Assembly (NCBI GenBank): GCA_029582155.1 | Contig: CM055909.1 | Span: 23,506,672 to 23,570,671 of the forward strand | From: Panopea generosa | Taxonomy: Eukaryota; Mollusca; Bivalvia; Adapedonta; Hiatellidae | Length of the DNA stretch: 64,000 nt | Direction: 5' to 3' | Part shown: positions 10,476 through 23,569 of the stretch, piece after piece | How positions within the stretch are numbered: position 1 is the stretch's first letter | Layout of the letters: each line of letters begins with the position of its first letter | The notes under the pieces: model-generated | The model's input: the letters and a program-made list of their open reading frames with translations, nothing else | Told to the model about the DNA's origin: nothing | Database searches by the model: none | Made by a program: the position numbers and the translations under genes

Positions 10476-12879
10476 GTAAGTCGTTACATTGTTTGAGGGT
10501 TGACAACCCGTGTGTTATATCGTTGGACTGGGTACATGTTGAACTTAATTGTAATTGACCTGACCCGGGAATGACTGTCGCTCCGCCCACTGGTCACGTG
10601 TTGTTGTTTGTCCAAGTAAATACAATGTAGTGTTTACTTCGATATATTCAGTATGTCTAAGGAAAATGTGAGTTATTGAGGGAAAAAATCGAACATTGAT
10701 TGGATTATCGACTTATTTGATTGATATTCCGCGTCAGGCCATTAAATTTCATGGGAAGATCTATTAATCTGAGAAAAGGATATTTTAACTTCTGTCTTTT
10801 TTAAATCGGAACGGTTACTCTATCAAATTAATGATACCGAAGAATACAATACCATTCTTGCATAATCTCTTTATTGGGTAAGCACCCAATCCACGTGTAT
10901 TTTCTATCCTCTCGCACTATGACGTAACACTATGACGTAAAATACAAAGCAGATCCGATTTAGCATGATACGTGTTGAGATATTCTTTCATCACGTGTTA
11001 CATACAACACAGTCAAAAGAATAATTAAACTTTAAACGTATGTTGTAGAACTAGTTTGTTTACTGTAAGTATTACACTTCATGTATAATTCGGTACATAC
11101 ATTAAAAATCAAATTATAAAAAAATCAGGATTAAAACCACAATAAAAATTTCAGTTTAGTTTTAATCTTAATACTAACGAAACAGTGTTTTCCCACGGGT
11201 TGGGATTTTCATCCGAACATCCAATTCAGGCAATACTCATGATAGTCTTGACCTAATTCTTCAAAGTGTGTGCTATTTAGATCCTCTTATTTCTAAACAT
11301 ATACGTCTTGTAAGAATTATTTCATTTGGCCCCAGAGTGATTTTGCGGGAGTTAGCTAATTTTACCATAAAACTAATGTGCATACATCAGTTAAAAACAT
11401 GGTAATGAAAATAGAGCAGATAAAGGTTAGTTTAATATTTTGATTTTCGTCTTTAGATGTTTAAATATGGAACCCTTCAATATTGGAGGTTAAGATTGTT
11501 ACAGTAAGGGGAAGTTCTGATCATCTGCAACGCTTGCTTTTCTTAAATACAAGCGTCTTTGACAAGTATTTCAGAAAAATCGCTTGCATCTGGAAGTAAA
11601 GTCGGACTGGCTGAAGCAAATACCTCTTCAACGGTTATGTTTTAATTACATTTAAACGTATTGGTTGCAATGGAAGTAACTGCAGTAAACTTGTACAAGA
11701 TGATGTTTGTCAAATAGAAAATATTTAGAACTAAACATCTAAACGAAAATCTTTTGAAATCTCACAGATTGTCCGATTATTTGAATCAACCAATCAAAAA
11801 CCTTATTAGAGTACTGTTACATTTTTGTTCACCTTTCAAAACGTTTGTCTTTTAGAAAATTAAGCGTCGCATATGACCTAAACTAAGTTAGGGTCGGTTT
11901 CATGTAGAATATCAAATAAATAGCAGTCTGCAAAAATATATAGAAATACGTATTGGTAAAAGACGAAACTAATCGTGGCGAAAATTACACACACAATACT
12001 AGACAATCAAAATATCTCATATTGATTGTTTATGTTTATTGCACAATAGCTGATCACCGTAATACTTTTAGTATCGTGTTTCTTTATTACAATAGATTTA
12101 GGATATTTGAGCATTATGGTAGCACATTAATGCCAATAATTTATATAAAACACGAAATTAACTGTTACGATGGTTTTAGGATATTAGAGCATTATGAGGC
12201 ACATTAATGCCAATAATTTATATAAAACACGAAATTATCTTTTTCAAATGGATATTAAAGTATTATAATAGCAAATTAATGCCAATAATTATATTTAAAA
12301 AAGAAACTTACTTTTATATTGTATTAATATCTTAATTAATTGTGTTAGTGCATTCAAAATGTCATTTCACACACAAAAAAACGATTTCTATTCAAGTTTT
12401 ATCTTATTATATTTTAAAAGTATCCACATGAGATTCACTGGCACAATAAAATGACAATGAGCAATTCCCTCATTGATAAAAAACCGTCTGGTGTACAAAA
12501 ACAAATAATTTAAGACACTTGTAGGTGTTGGTGCTTTTTTATAATAGTCTTCAAACAGACCTGGGCGTGCTGTAATGTGATTAATATCTATCATGGGATG
12601 AAGAATTCTACAATTTATCATTCGTAAATTAGATTTAATAGACTGTTAGTATACTGGAAACATTATAAATTTCGTATTGATATTTGAAAGGAAGTCGTTC
12701 ATGGTAAATACAAAGAATGAATGGTACATATAACATTTCTTCGTGATCTACAACTATGAAATGAATATTAAACATAGATAACATACTTCTACTAAATTTA
12801 CCGTTCCTTTTTCCATTTGTTAGAATTTATTTGTTTTACGTCGATTGTAAAACAAATTCTTACAACATAGACACATTAC
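10476..12879. other. Receptor intron, left part
   Basis: AT-rich. Only the three-copy 85-bp tandem repeat at 12107 stands out. The minus-strand frame at 12388 shows no motif. Confidence 0.5.
12107..12310 (+). repeat. Short tandem repeat of about 85 bp, 3 copies
   Basis: GGATATTTGAGCATTATGG, ACATTAATGCCAATAATTTA and ATATAAAACACGAAATTA recur at about 85-bp spacing; the third copy is diverged. Confidence 0.75.
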
Positions 12880-13018
12880 ACTTGAAGTATTACGAGAATA
12901 ACCAACACTAAGCACATGCGGATAAAGAAGACATTCCAGATAGCCGTGGAGAAGGATCTAACCCACGACCCCCTTTCCCAGGTCCGATGCTCTACCACTG
13001 GACCACGCGCTCCGCCAT
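12880..13018 (-). mobile_element. tRNA-derived SINE, family C
   Basis: On the minus strand: GGAGCGCGTGGTCCAGTGGT (box A), then GTCGTGGGTTAGATCC (box B) and CTCCACGGCTATCTGGAATG, AGACATTC-type body, TTATCCGCATGTGCTTAGTG. Related copies are at 23570 and 62960, with a scrap at 6103. It ends just before the trinucleotide repeat in the receptor intron. Confidence 0.72.
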
Positions 13019-13046
13019 TTATTAATACATTAAATTGAGAAAGATG

Positions 13047-13120
13047 TTATATTACTACTACTACTATTTTTACTACTACTACTACTACTACTACTTCTAC
13101 TACTACTACTACTACTTTAT

Positions 13121-13192
<72 letters not shown>

Positions 13193-13193
13193 A

Positions 13194-13233
<40 letters not shown>

Positions 13234-13378
13234 TTATTACTACTGTTACTACTACCATCACTGCTACTGTTACTGCTACTGCAACTACTACTGATACTAC
13301 TACTTCTACTATTTTTAATACTACTACTTCTACTACTACTACTACTACTATTTCTACAACTTCTACTACTTCTACTCT
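13047..13378 (+). repeat. TAC/ACT trinucleotide repeat
   Basis: Over 300 bp of TAC units with TTC, TGC and TAT variants, purest at 13120-13230. It encodes poly-Tyr, poly-Thr or, on the other strand, poly-Ser and poly-Val frames that are artefacts. It ends 21 bp before the receptor exon at 13400. Confidence 0.95.
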
Positions 13379-13399
13379 GATGTTTTATTTGTTTTACAG

Positions 13400-13466
13400 T
13401 GTTTCCCGCCTTGCCCACTATTATCTATACCGTAATACGTGCGTTGGACGAGGAAGACAACACAAG
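13400..13466 (+). CDS. Class B1 GPCR, exon with TM4 and extracellular loop 2
   Basis: A 67-bp exon between TTTTACAG and AG|GTATGA. It completes the split codon from the 10475 donor (G|TG, Val) and reads FPALPTIIYTVIRALDEEDNT, ending with two bases of an Arg codon. In calcitonin-family receptors the matching stretch is FPLVPTTIHAITRA. The resulting GW-V-FP replaces the usual GWGxP of TM4. A 330-bp TAC/TTC trinucleotide repeat ends about 21 bp before the exon, so the polypyrimidine tract sits right at the repeat edge. Confidence 0.9.
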
Positions 13467-13989
13467 GTATGATACTAGTTTTATGTATTTATTAGGAAAA
13501 GTAAAATTAAATAAAACGAAGATTGATAAATTTTTATCAATATATATTCCATTATGTGTTTGTTAAGCAGGAAGTGATCATGACTGATTTTACACGATAA
13601 CTGTTTAAAAATGTATGCAAGAACAATCATTAATTTCATTATCCGGAACTACAGGAAAAAAACACGAAAAAATGCATTTCGGAAGCAATTATATATCAAA
13701 TTCCGGACACTCGAATTCATTTTAACAACGAAGCATACTTCGAACAATCAGAAATATTAATATTATGTGACAGAAATATGCATAGAAAAATCAGTTTTAG
13801 TATAAAGTTATTATTTAAAGACAAAACAAAAGCGTTAACATCTATTCAGTATAATGATATTTGGTTTATGCTACCCTTGAAGATTAATGTTTCCAAATGC
13901 GGTTATGCGTCCAAACGTGAGGATTGAAACATAAGTAGAATATATTTTCAACATTGTCTGTTTTCTTTTAATGATAAGATCGATCGAAA

Positions 13990-14350
13990 AAAAGAGATGA
14001 ACATTTTGAACCATTTCTTTGTTTCAAGCACATCTTGACAATCCTGTAAATTTGTTTCTTGAATACATTAAAGAATATGGGGTTGAGGACATACTGGTCA
14101 ACACATTAAAGTTATATTATGTCAACAAGTTTCCAGATGTTCCCATCGAGTTTAGTCGTTATATTGGTTTACCAAGAGACCAAAGATTTTGTAAGCCGTG
14201 TAATTTGAATTTTGTTGAAGATGAAATATATTTCATATTTTATTGTCCTTAATTTAATAATTTAAGCGTACATTTGAATGCAAAAAATCATGAATTATGT
14301 GATACAAACATTAATTTATATGTAAAATTGACATACTATTACAAAATAAA
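13990..14350 (+). mobile_element. LINE fragment (ORF2 C-terminus)
   Basis: An open frame of 77 codons from 14019 reads LDNPVNLFLEYIKEYGVEDI, then FPDVPIEFSRYIGLPRDQRF, CKPCNLNFVEDEIYFIFYC. The R-x-C-x2-C and EDE-x-[YH]-F-x3-C pattern is the zinc-knuckle end of invertebrate LINE ORF2 proteins. It belongs to a different family from the 4904 copy and lies in the receptor intron 13467-15386. Confidence 0.7.
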
Positions 14351-15386
14351 AGTGCAATAATTTCTCTCAGACAGTTTATAAAAATCGCGCTTAAGACCAG
14401 GCAAATTCAAACCCCTTTCTTTTATTGCATTGATGGATAAATGCTCATTTTATTTTGTTCTTGCTGTTTTGTCTTCGATGTTAAATAATGTCATAAAAGT
14501 TTATTTATATTTATATGTGTTGCACATTTGATAAAATATTTATTGATAAGTCTTATTGGGCTGCTATTTGTCTTATCATTTATTAACATTTTTATTAATG
14601 GTGTAAATCTAACGTCTATTGACCTGTCACTTTGGTAAATGAATAGTATATATAGGTGTTTACTCTTTATGTATAAAAACAATCAGATTGAACAAATAAT
14701 CAACAAACAGTCAATTTGCATGATGAAACGGAAATATTAATTCCTACAGAACTGTAGAGGTTCAGTAGGTTCGAACAATGCTCAGTGGGTCAACTCTTAC
14801 GTTACGTGTTATTCTTGTTTATACTCATTTAGCACCCTGGACCCACATATGGGTTGATATTTCAACCATAATAATGAACGTGATAAATGAAATAAAATAG
14901 GCTTAACACTCACCTTAACCGTCCACAGGGATCGATAATTATCCTATCTTTACCCGGGATCACGCACGGGTTTCTATTATTAGAATCACATATAAGTTTA
15001 GTTTGAGATATATAGTCTTTTTTTTTTAGTAAAAGTTTTTTGTAAAGAGATATGTGGAGATTTTTGATATTTTTTCGCTTAATTTCTGACAATAATACAT
15101 CTGACAGATGCAAATATGAAATTAAAATATCGCAATCGTTACGCTAAAGTTTGTTTGGCAGAATGCACGTTTCTAGTCAACTATGACAAAACGTGTAAAA
15201 AAGTATTTTCATTTCATTCTTTTGCCGATATTAAGAATTTAAGTTTGATATCAATTTTTTTTTTCTTTTCTTTTATTTTTGTACATGCACTTCAATGTTT
15301 TTATTACGGACGTTTTATTGATATGCCTTTTAAAGTGTACCTTTTTTTTTCGGACCCGTTCTATTGTGTTTGTTCTATTTCAACAG

Positions 15387-15450
15387 GTGCTGGACCAATG
15401 ATTCCAGTTTACACTGGATATTGGCGGGACCAATAAACGCATCACTTGTA
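15387..15450 (+). CDS. Class B1 GPCR, exon with extracellular loop 2 cysteine and start of TM5
   Basis: A 64-bp exon between TTTCAACAG and GTA|GTAAGT. Its first base completes the AG|G Arg codon, giving R-CW-TNDSSLHWILAGPINASLV. The Cys-Trp pair is the conserved extracellular loop 2 motif of class B receptors, and the cysteine is expected to pair with the TM3 cysteine in WCQ at 10325. It ends in phase 0. The open frame that overlaps this spot from 15116 is in another phase and is intronic. Confidence 0.9.
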
Positions 15451-15518
15451 GTAAGTACAGTGTTATAACATTGTCATATACTTGTATATTAGAGAATATA
15501 AAATATACCTTCCTATAA

Positions 15519-15652
15519 AGTTTATCAAGTGCGGTTTGAAATATTAAGTATATCAGGTGAGGCTAGGAAAATAAAGTTTATAAGGTGAGGCTTGAAACAT
15601 TAAGTTTATCAGACGAGGCTAGAAAAATAAAGTTTATCAATTGAGGCTAGGA
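15519..15652 (+). repeat. Tandem repeat of about 30 bp, 4-5 copies
   Basis: AATAAAGTTTATCAGGTGAG then GCTAGGAA-type units, starting 69 bp after the 15450 donor. Spacing is about 30 bp with substitutions. Confidence 0.7.
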
Positions 15653-17007
15653 TTATGCAAGAAAAAGAGGCTCTATCTTTCAGATTATTTTTTTTGTGCC
15701 GAACCTAAACAAATGTATAGTGGAAGTCACATCTCGCCTGTTTGTATTAACAGTTTCGCTAAAACTATAATTGTTGTGTTTCCATCTCATATTGAACGCT
15801 TGTTTGAAGGAAGAAACTAAAGTGATCAGAAATAAAGTAAGTTGCTTTACCTGTCAAATAAGCGAAGGTTTATCAGATCCCTTTTATTGCATGATGATAT
15901 GATATTCAAGTCAATATGTACAATTCTATATAGTTTTTTCTATATATCGTTGGATCCAATTATGCTACTTTTAAAAAATCAAATCGTACTTCTTAATAAA
16001 AAATCGTTATCTTTTACATCGTGCAAAATCGGTTTTCCACAAAACGCACGTATATTGTATGTATTATGTAGAAAACACTGTCAATAGAATTACCCAATTC
16101 AAAGAAGAGAAGCTTATTTCTTATTGTTTATTGACATCTACTGTGCCAAAATAGCAATAGAAAAGTAGAGTTCACATAAATCAGTGTGTGCATTGTTGAC
16201 AAAATGAAAATTGACTTCATATACCATGTAACCATACCCAGGTTTTCAAGCATATTTTTTTCCTAAATTCACATTTCAAAACGACTTTGCTTTCCATACA
16301 TCCAAATGCATCAATAATGCCATTCACAAAATAAGAAAGATGATTTTATATGACAAGGCACACGGATTATTTATCACCACCATTATGCGACTATCCCCAC
16401 GGCATAATTTCCTGTGTCCAATTGGTGTGTTACGCCTTAAGCAAGCTATCTTAAAATCAATGCCATACGCTGATGTTGTATGTCAGCCTGGAACTGGTCA
16501 GCACGTAAAACAATCTTGATTTAACCGTCTTATGGCGCTCAAACTGGACAGTTCAATTACAACTGCCAGTGATGCGTTTAGGAAATCCCATACACGACAA
16601 ACTCTATCAATAGAATTGTTTACCTATTATCATTCAAGAATGATTTTCAATCCTTAAATCGCTCGCCAAAACTATATTACTGCGATATGTTTAAACACAG
16701 TTTGAGTTCGATTTTTCATTTCTCAAAGGCATAAAATCTCTGCAACAATGCAATTTAAAATACTAAAAAAAGTTAACATTTAACAATTATATCTCACAAA
16801 ACTGTTGTTTAACACTAAAGGGAAATACCTGATAAATGGCCTGGGAATGCAAAACAAATTAACGTCTTATCATATGTTCAATTATACCATACGGTTTATA
16901 AAACAAATAGCATATTGCATTATTACAGCTTTATAAGAATTATAAGAGACGAAAATTGTATTGCAACTGAGGTTCCATTGTCCAAAAACGGTTCATAATT
17001 ACATGTT
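15653..17007. other. Receptor intron, no feature seen
   Basis: AT-rich DNA without recognisable coding or repeat structure, leading into the 86-bp array. Confidence 0.5.
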
Positions 17008-18372
17008 ATGAATAAATAATATCTCGTATCCACTGTATCAGCATAGTGGCTTAGATATAAAAGTACTTAACATAACAAAGTTTATTTAAAAAATCATCTC
17101 ATATCCAAAACCACTACAATGTTTCATCATAGTGGCTTAGATATAAAAGTACTTAACATAACAATGTTTATTTAAAGAATTATCTCATATCAAAAACCAC
17201 TACACTGTATCAGCATAGTGGCTTAAATATAAAAGTACTTAACATAACACTGATTATTTACAGAATTATCTTAAATCCAAAACCACAACACTGTATCAGC
17301 ATAGTGGCTAAGATATAAAAGTACTTAACAATGATTATTTAGAGAATTATCTCATATCCAAGACCACTACATTGTATCAGCATAGTGGCTTATATATAAA
17401 AGTATTTAACATAACAATGATTATTTAGAGATTTTTCTCATATCCAAGACTACTACACTGTATCAGCATAGTGGCTTATATATAAAAGTATTTAACATAA
17501 CAATGATTAGTGATTTTTCTCATATCCAAAACCACTACACTGTATAAGCATAGTGGCTTAGATATAAAGTACTTAACATTACAATGATTATTTACAGAAT
17601 TATCTCATTTCCAAGACCTTTTCACTGTATCATCATAGTGGCTAAGATATAAACGTACTTAACATAACAATGATTATTTACAGAATTATGTCATTTCCAA
17701 GACCTTTTCACTGTTTCATCATAGTGGCTAAGATATAAACGTACTTAACATAACAATGATTATTTACAGAATTATCTCATTTCCAAAACCTTTTCACTGT
17801 TTCATCATAGTGGCTAAGATATAAACGTTCTTAAACATTGATTATTTACAGAATTATCTCATATCCAAGACCACTTCACTGTATCAGCATAGTGGCTTAG
17901 ATATAAAGTACTTAACATTACAATGAATATTTACAGAATTATCTCATTTCAAAGACCTTTTCACTGTATCATCATAGTGGCTAAGATATAAACGTACTTA
18001 ACATAACAATGATTATTTACAGAATTATCTCATATCCAAGACCTTTTCACTGTTTAATCATAGTGGCTAAGATATAAAAGTACTTAACATAACAATGTTT
18101 ATTCACAGAATTATCTCATATCCAAGACCACTTCACTGTATCAGCATAGTGGCTTAGATATAAAAGTACTTAACATAACAATGATTATTTACAGAATTAT
18201 CTCATTTCCAAGACCTTTTCACTGTTTAATCATAGTGGCTAAGATATAAAAGTACTTAACATAACAATGTTTATTCACAGAATTATCTCATATCCAAGAC
18301 CACTTCACTGTATCAGCATAGTGGCTTAGGTATAAAAGTACTTAACATAACAATGATTATTTACAGAATTAT
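17008..18372 (+). repeat. 86-bp minisatellite, about 16 copies
   Basis: ATAGTGG recurs at 17043, 17129, 17215 and onward, spaced 86 bp with small indels. The unit includes CACTGTATCAGCATAGTGG, AGATATAAAAGTACTTAACA and ACAGAATTATCTCATATCC. Later units alternate between a CCAAGACCACTTCACTG type and a CCAAGACCTTTTCACTG type. Non-coding, in the receptor intron 15451-19569. Confidence 0.93.
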
Positions 18373-18424
18373 AAAAGCTGAAAAATACTGCTAATCATGA
18401 CTTTCTCATAAATTTGTCTTAAAA

Positions 18425-18685
18425 TGGGTTCAATCCCCGGCCGGGTCATACCAAAGACTTTAAAAATGGTACTTGAAGCTTCCTCGATTGACGCTCAGCA
18501 TTTAGAGGAGAGTTCTAGGTCTGGTCGGCCCGGTGTCAGTATATAATGTGACTGGGTGGGGTATCATACCATTTGTCTGCGGCATGATACTCCAGTGTGA
18601 CAGCGCTTAGAATACTGTCTCAAGTAGACACCGCCGCAATATGACTGAAAAATTGTTAAAAGCGACGCTTAACACCATACAACTA
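18425..18685 (+). mobile_element. tRNA-derived SINE, family A, 5'-truncated
   Basis: Begins at box B (GGGTTCAATCCCCGGCCGG) and runs through the family A body to AACACCATACAA. The box A half is missing. It lies about 50 bp after the 86-bp minisatellite, in the receptor intron between 15450 and 19570. Confidence 0.85.
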
Positions 18686-19569
18686 CAATTAAAACTAAAG
18701 GAAGAAAAATGTCTACAAAATATTGCTCTGTTCGAGTTATGTAATCGTGCATTCCAAGAATAGATAGAGTTATGAAACTATAATTTAAAATAACTCCCTA
18801 TGTGTTGATAAATATAAAAAGAAAACATGAGATGAACGTAAACTTGAAATAAATCTATAAACAGTAAACAATTATATTTCACAAAACGTTGTTTTATATA
18901 AAAGTTGATTATCTTATATTTTATGGTTTGATGAATGCAAAACATGAATCCATAATTTGAAATAATTCACTATGTTTGACAGATACCAAAGTGCATGTAT
19001 TCGTTTTGCATTTTATTTATATTGTAAAATTATTCATATGAACTTAACCTATTTCTATAAGTGTATATATACAATACTGTAATTATGAAATTGAAATATC
19101 ACAGTATGTTTGCAGAACCAAAATTGCGCTGTTTTGTTTTTTTGTTGTTGTTTTTTTTTTATTATTTTTAAAAAGTGCTTATATCTGGTAAATGGTTGAA
19201 AGATGGCATATGCTGCACATGCTGCACATGTGTGGTCGTCTGTGGCAAGAAATATGTTTTAAATAAATTTTAAGTCCAATATAGTTTTATCATATCTTAT
19301 TTCTAAATATATATATATATAATGTGTAAACAAAACATTGATGAACAATAATAAATAAAGGATAAGAACGAAAGCATAATGCTTATAAAGTTCTTTTCCT
19401 AGTCGTACTGTAAATAACACGTGACAAAAATAATCTAAAATATTGAAAAATGTTTAAATACGTGCAATAAAAACAATTTCAACATTGACACCCCACTTTA
19501 AACTTTGACCAATGAATCATCTTTTCTGTACAATACACTCTATTTACTGGCGTGTATACTTTTTTTCAG

Positions 19570-19655
19570 ATCAATTTCATATTTTCCGTGAACATTATGA
19601 GGATACTGCTGTCGAAGCTAAGATCAGTGCATAATAACGAGACGATGCAGACAAG
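19570..19655 (+). CDS. Class B1 GPCR, exon with TM5 and intracellular loop 3
   Basis: An 86-bp exon after a strong TTTTTTTCAG acceptor, ending AG|GTACGT. It encodes INFIFSVNIMRILLSKLRS followed by VHNNETMQT and part of an Arg codon. NIMRILLSKLR corresponds to the class B NIVRVLxxKLR segment at the cytoplasmic end of TM5 and the G-protein-facing loop 3. Phase 0 in and phase 2 out, which matches the next exon. Confidence 0.91.
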
Positions 19656-19748
19656 GTACGTTCCTCTGTAACGCTGTTTTTTGTTTAATATTTGGAGGGG
19701 GTTGGTGTTTGTGTTTGCTATGTTGTTGTTTTTGCGTGTGTATAGCTC

Positions 19749-20850
19749 ATAGAGGAGCTTTTGTGATTGCCCTATGTCCGTCGTCCATCCGTCCGTCGTA
19801 CGTTCGTTCGTCTGTTTTTCGTTAACGACTTTTTATTTGAAACTGCTTTACAGATATTTGCCAAATTTGGTGTGAAGCGATCTAAGGCGAGACTCTCAAG
19901 TTTGATGAAATCATAACCCGAGGTCAAATATGACTCCGCCAAAAGGTTTATCAGATGATTGTGTTTGTTATCTTTGTGCTTTATATTTCAAAAATCTTCA
20001 CCACAACTACAAGGCCTATCGCTTTGCATGCAGTATCGCCTACTGCTGTTGCAGTATCGCCTACTGCTGTTCTCGAAGTTTTGTTCAAACCACGACCATG
20101 GAGTTATAATTGGTCCTGCCCTGTGCGCTTATCTGTTAAATATATGTAAACTTTTATTTTAAGATCTTCTCAAAAACCGACCAGCCACATTGGTTCATAT
20201 TTGGTATAGAGTATCTCTAAGTAGCGGTGTCAAATTGTTCAAGTGAAAGTGCCTGGGGATTGAATTTTACATAAGAATAATTTGGAAACAAAGGAAGTAC
20301 AATTTCTCGTCTATTTTAGGAATTATTTTAATCATCTTGGGATGTAGAGAATTGATTAGTCATGGCAGTTGAGACTGGGTCCGGGTTAAAGGAATTAATT
20401 AACCATAAAAGGTCAGCTTATGTCGAAATAGGAATGTAATGGTAAAATTTCAAATATCGTCTCTAGAACGAATGAGCCATATTTGCTCATATTTGGCATT
20501 AGTTATGTATATTAGCAGGGAGTAAGAGTTTTAAGTTTTGTGTATGTTAGTGGAGAGAGCGGGGTGGGGGTGGGGGGGGGGGGGGTGCTTTAATTCAGTG
20601 TGGCCGTGTCTGGGGACTTTGCATGGGTATACTTTGGGAAAACAGATCATTCTCATTTTCTCAGCTATAAGTTTATCATAAGCTTAGACAGTATATTCAA
20701 AATTTCAAAAGAAATGACAAGTGAAATCAGGTAAGTGACTTAGGCCCTTGTCAGCCCCTTGTAACATCGGCATTTTAAAAAAGGATATTAAACTCGTTCT
20801 CATTTAAATATAAAGTTTATTAAACTCGAAACGTTTTATTTTAATGAGTC
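19749..20850 (+). repeat. Probable degenerate interspersed repeat
   Basis: Contains AGCTCATAGAGGAGCTTTTG, GTCCGTCGTCCATCCGTCCG, and phrases such as GCCAAATTTGG and GTGAAGCGATCTAAGG that look like a dispersed mollusc repeat. A 21-bp tandem pair (CAGTATCGCCTACTGCTGTT) is at 20029-20071. No coding signal. Identity rests on style and not on an alignment. Confidence 0.35.
20561..20585 (+). repeat. Poly-G run
   Basis: GGGGTGGGGGT then 13 or more G. G-quadruplex candidate in the receptor intron 19656-25495. Confidence 0.88.
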
Positions 20851-21476
20851 GCTTATCAACGTTATGAGTTTTGTATTAAATTGGGAGTCGTGTAATATCA
20901 TATATATGAAGTATAAATTTCCTGCCCTGGAGGCTTATCAGTTAAACATATGGAAACTCTAACTTTAAGAGTCTCATTGTATGATGTGGATCCAGGAATG
21001 TGTTAATCTCAAAGACGTCTCCAAATTCCGGGGCGGTCAATGTATATATCTGATTTCATCATTATGCATTATGTTGCATGATAAAGTGAGGGCGAGATAA
21101 ACTTTTGTTTTATTGACAGGAATGTTTATCTTGTAGCAACACATAAAGCAATGACGTCATTATTTATGGGAATATCTCCTATACTGGGCTAAACTTCTGA
21201 TTTTTAATATGCATGTATACTGTTATGCTAAAAATAAATAAAACAACGTAGAGGTAGGTCTAGAATAAGATGTAAGTACGAGATGTCTCAAATTTACCAA
21301 GCTTTCTCTGCCTCACATGTTAAAGTACAGACTAGCAGGCACTTACATTGTATTGTGTATATTCACTTTAGGGAGGGAGGTGTCAAACACCGAATGATCC
21401 CTATAAAATCATCGCTGTTGTTCTTTGTCTTGTCAAATATAAATTGCTCATATTTTCTTACTTATGAAAGAGTAAT

Positions 21477-21504
21477 ATGATTTCTTACTTATGTAAGAAA
21501 TCAT
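21477..21504. other. Perfect 12-bp hairpin
   Basis: ATGATTTCTTAC, loop TTAT, GTAAGAAATCAT: perfect arms. Possibly chance or the remnant of an inverted-repeat element. Confidence 0.6.
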
Positions 21505-22244
21505 TTTACTGTTTCAATTTATATTTTATGTTCATAGTTTCACAAGCGTTTAGTATTGATATTAAAAGACGGAACTACTCATATTATTTATTTGACATAA
21601 ATAAACATTTATCGCCGAGTCGATGATTTGATTTCACCAATTTTTATGCATGCGTTTGAATAGAAAACGAGAGAATATGTAGTATTATCGTTCTGACACA
21701 GGAGTTACGATGGCAATAAAATACCGGTTTATTTGACGTAGTGGGGAATAATGTTTGACAAATGTATGTTTTACTGCTGGTTATTCTGATACATTAGTGC
21801 CGAATATATCTCAATTTGTCCCGGAGGTTTTACCGCTGTTTCTATCTCTTTCCGCCACACCAATTGAGAGAGCAACGTAAATTGATTCGAGCTGTGGCAA
21901 TGTAAATATAATTGGCCGTCACTTCTTATCAGTCTTAGCGTAATGTGTCTGAAAGCATGCAAACAAATTCGTTTTGCTAGACAACTTGGCGACAAATCAA
22001 ATTGTGACAAAGAATGGACGGTTATTTAAGGGTGCAAACGTACGATAAGGAGACAAGAGCTGTATCAATAGTAAAAAGAAATGCCGTAGAGCCCAAATTG
22101 AAATATTTTGATTCTTTCTATGCATGTTATAAAAGTCGTAAATATATCGAGTATACTGTTTCTTCGGCAATAAAGACAGCAAAATGACGTTCGTAAAATA
22201 CATATTAAATGCTATACTGAAAAAATAATTTAACGCCGGTTGAA

Positions 22245-22335
22245 TTTCAGAGCCACATTATCAAACTATTGTAAGCGATATTTACAGTTTTAGAATATGC
22301 ATGTAAAGTAATGATTTTGTCAATATGATCCCAGT
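22245..22335 (+). mobile_element. Half copy of the palindromic MITE
   Basis: GAATTTCAGAGCCACATTAT, CAAACTATTGTAAGCGATAT and AATGATTTTGTCAATATGAT match the left half of the 38081 element. The right arm is missing. Confidence 0.65.
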
Positions 22336-23569
22336 GACAAGTGTGTACGTTGTCTTGGAACGGTCAGTAGTAGAAAATATGGTTAAACAATTATTACAAC
22401 TACTTTTCGATAAATACCAGATAAATGAGCATATATGGTAAGAAAATAGTATGTCTATATATCTCATTTACCAATTATGTCCCCTTACTGACGGTAGCAA
22501 TATTATTGCGCCCAAGAAATTAGAGCTGTGTAAATCGGTTGGGCATTATTTTGTTGAAAAATTCTTGAAATGGTCATAGTTTTGTACATATGAAATCATT
22601 GGAACATTTTCATGAGTCCTGCCAGGTTTGGTTGACATTGGGTACTGTTTGGTGAAGATATAACAGTTTGAAGATGCATAGTGATACACTGTAGCTAATG
22701 GACAAAATTGTCAAAAATGAAGGGGCGTCATCAAAAGTTATGGGAACAAGACATTTTAGAACCATTGGCAATGTGTTCTGTGTTCCAGAAGTGCATGTCT
22801 CTATATGTAGAACAGTACAAAGTTTATTGGTGTGTGAGACGTTTAGTGTAGCAGTTGGGGTTTCTTTTTTGTACACAATGGACCTATTTTCATCATTATT
22901 ATGTTTCACTTACATTGTAATCACATTGTATCAATTACATTGTACATTGTATCACATTGTATCAATAACATTTTATCACATTTAAATCGTTTATGGTATA
23001 CATCAAATTGAATATCCTTATGATTTCAATTGATAGGAGCTTAAAATCGTCATCGTTGAATATGATATTTAATAAAAGCGTTTAGAATCAATTTAATTTT
23101 AATTCGCCAAAGGATTCGTTAATAATAAACTTACCCATAACTTGTTTTATGAATTATTTAATAATCTATTCGCTTAAATTAATTAAGTCAAAGTTTATAA
23201 GGTATTATGTTTTTGTTTACCAGATTGTTTTTGGGGTAAGAGTTATATCTCGTGCAAACACTTCCGGTATATTTCACATGTTGGGTATAGTTAGTACATG
23301 CCAAGTCGACAATGGCAATATCCTACGTTTGGTACGGGTATAGTTAGCACACATTCTTTGGGATGTTTTACCTGATAAACGTTGACATGTGTAAAATTTA
23401 AACAATTATATCTCACAAGACCTGAAAATGGAAAAAAAACTTTAAACCGTTATTTGAAATAATCACACGCAACTTATATGAAAATACTGGCTAAACTTAG
23501 TTCTTCAGTAAAGGATTAAAAACACAATTTTTAGCTTTCATCCAGTGATGAAAAATTGTTAAGCTTCAT

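Larger units (their letters stand above)
20851..23569. other. Receptor intron, few features
   Basis: Holds the hairpin at 21477 and the half MITE at 22245. Small frames on both strands between 21283 and 23343 have no motifs and are not called. Confidence 0.5.

Noticed and set aside
13035-13472. Frame with poly-Thr and poly-Tyr
   Set aside because: Trinucleotide repeat that happens to run into the receptor exon at 13400 in another phase.
15116-15436. 106-codon plus-strand frame overlapping a receptor exon
   Set aside because: Its phase does not match the TM5 exon, and the sequence before 15387 is intronic with a polypyrimidine tract.
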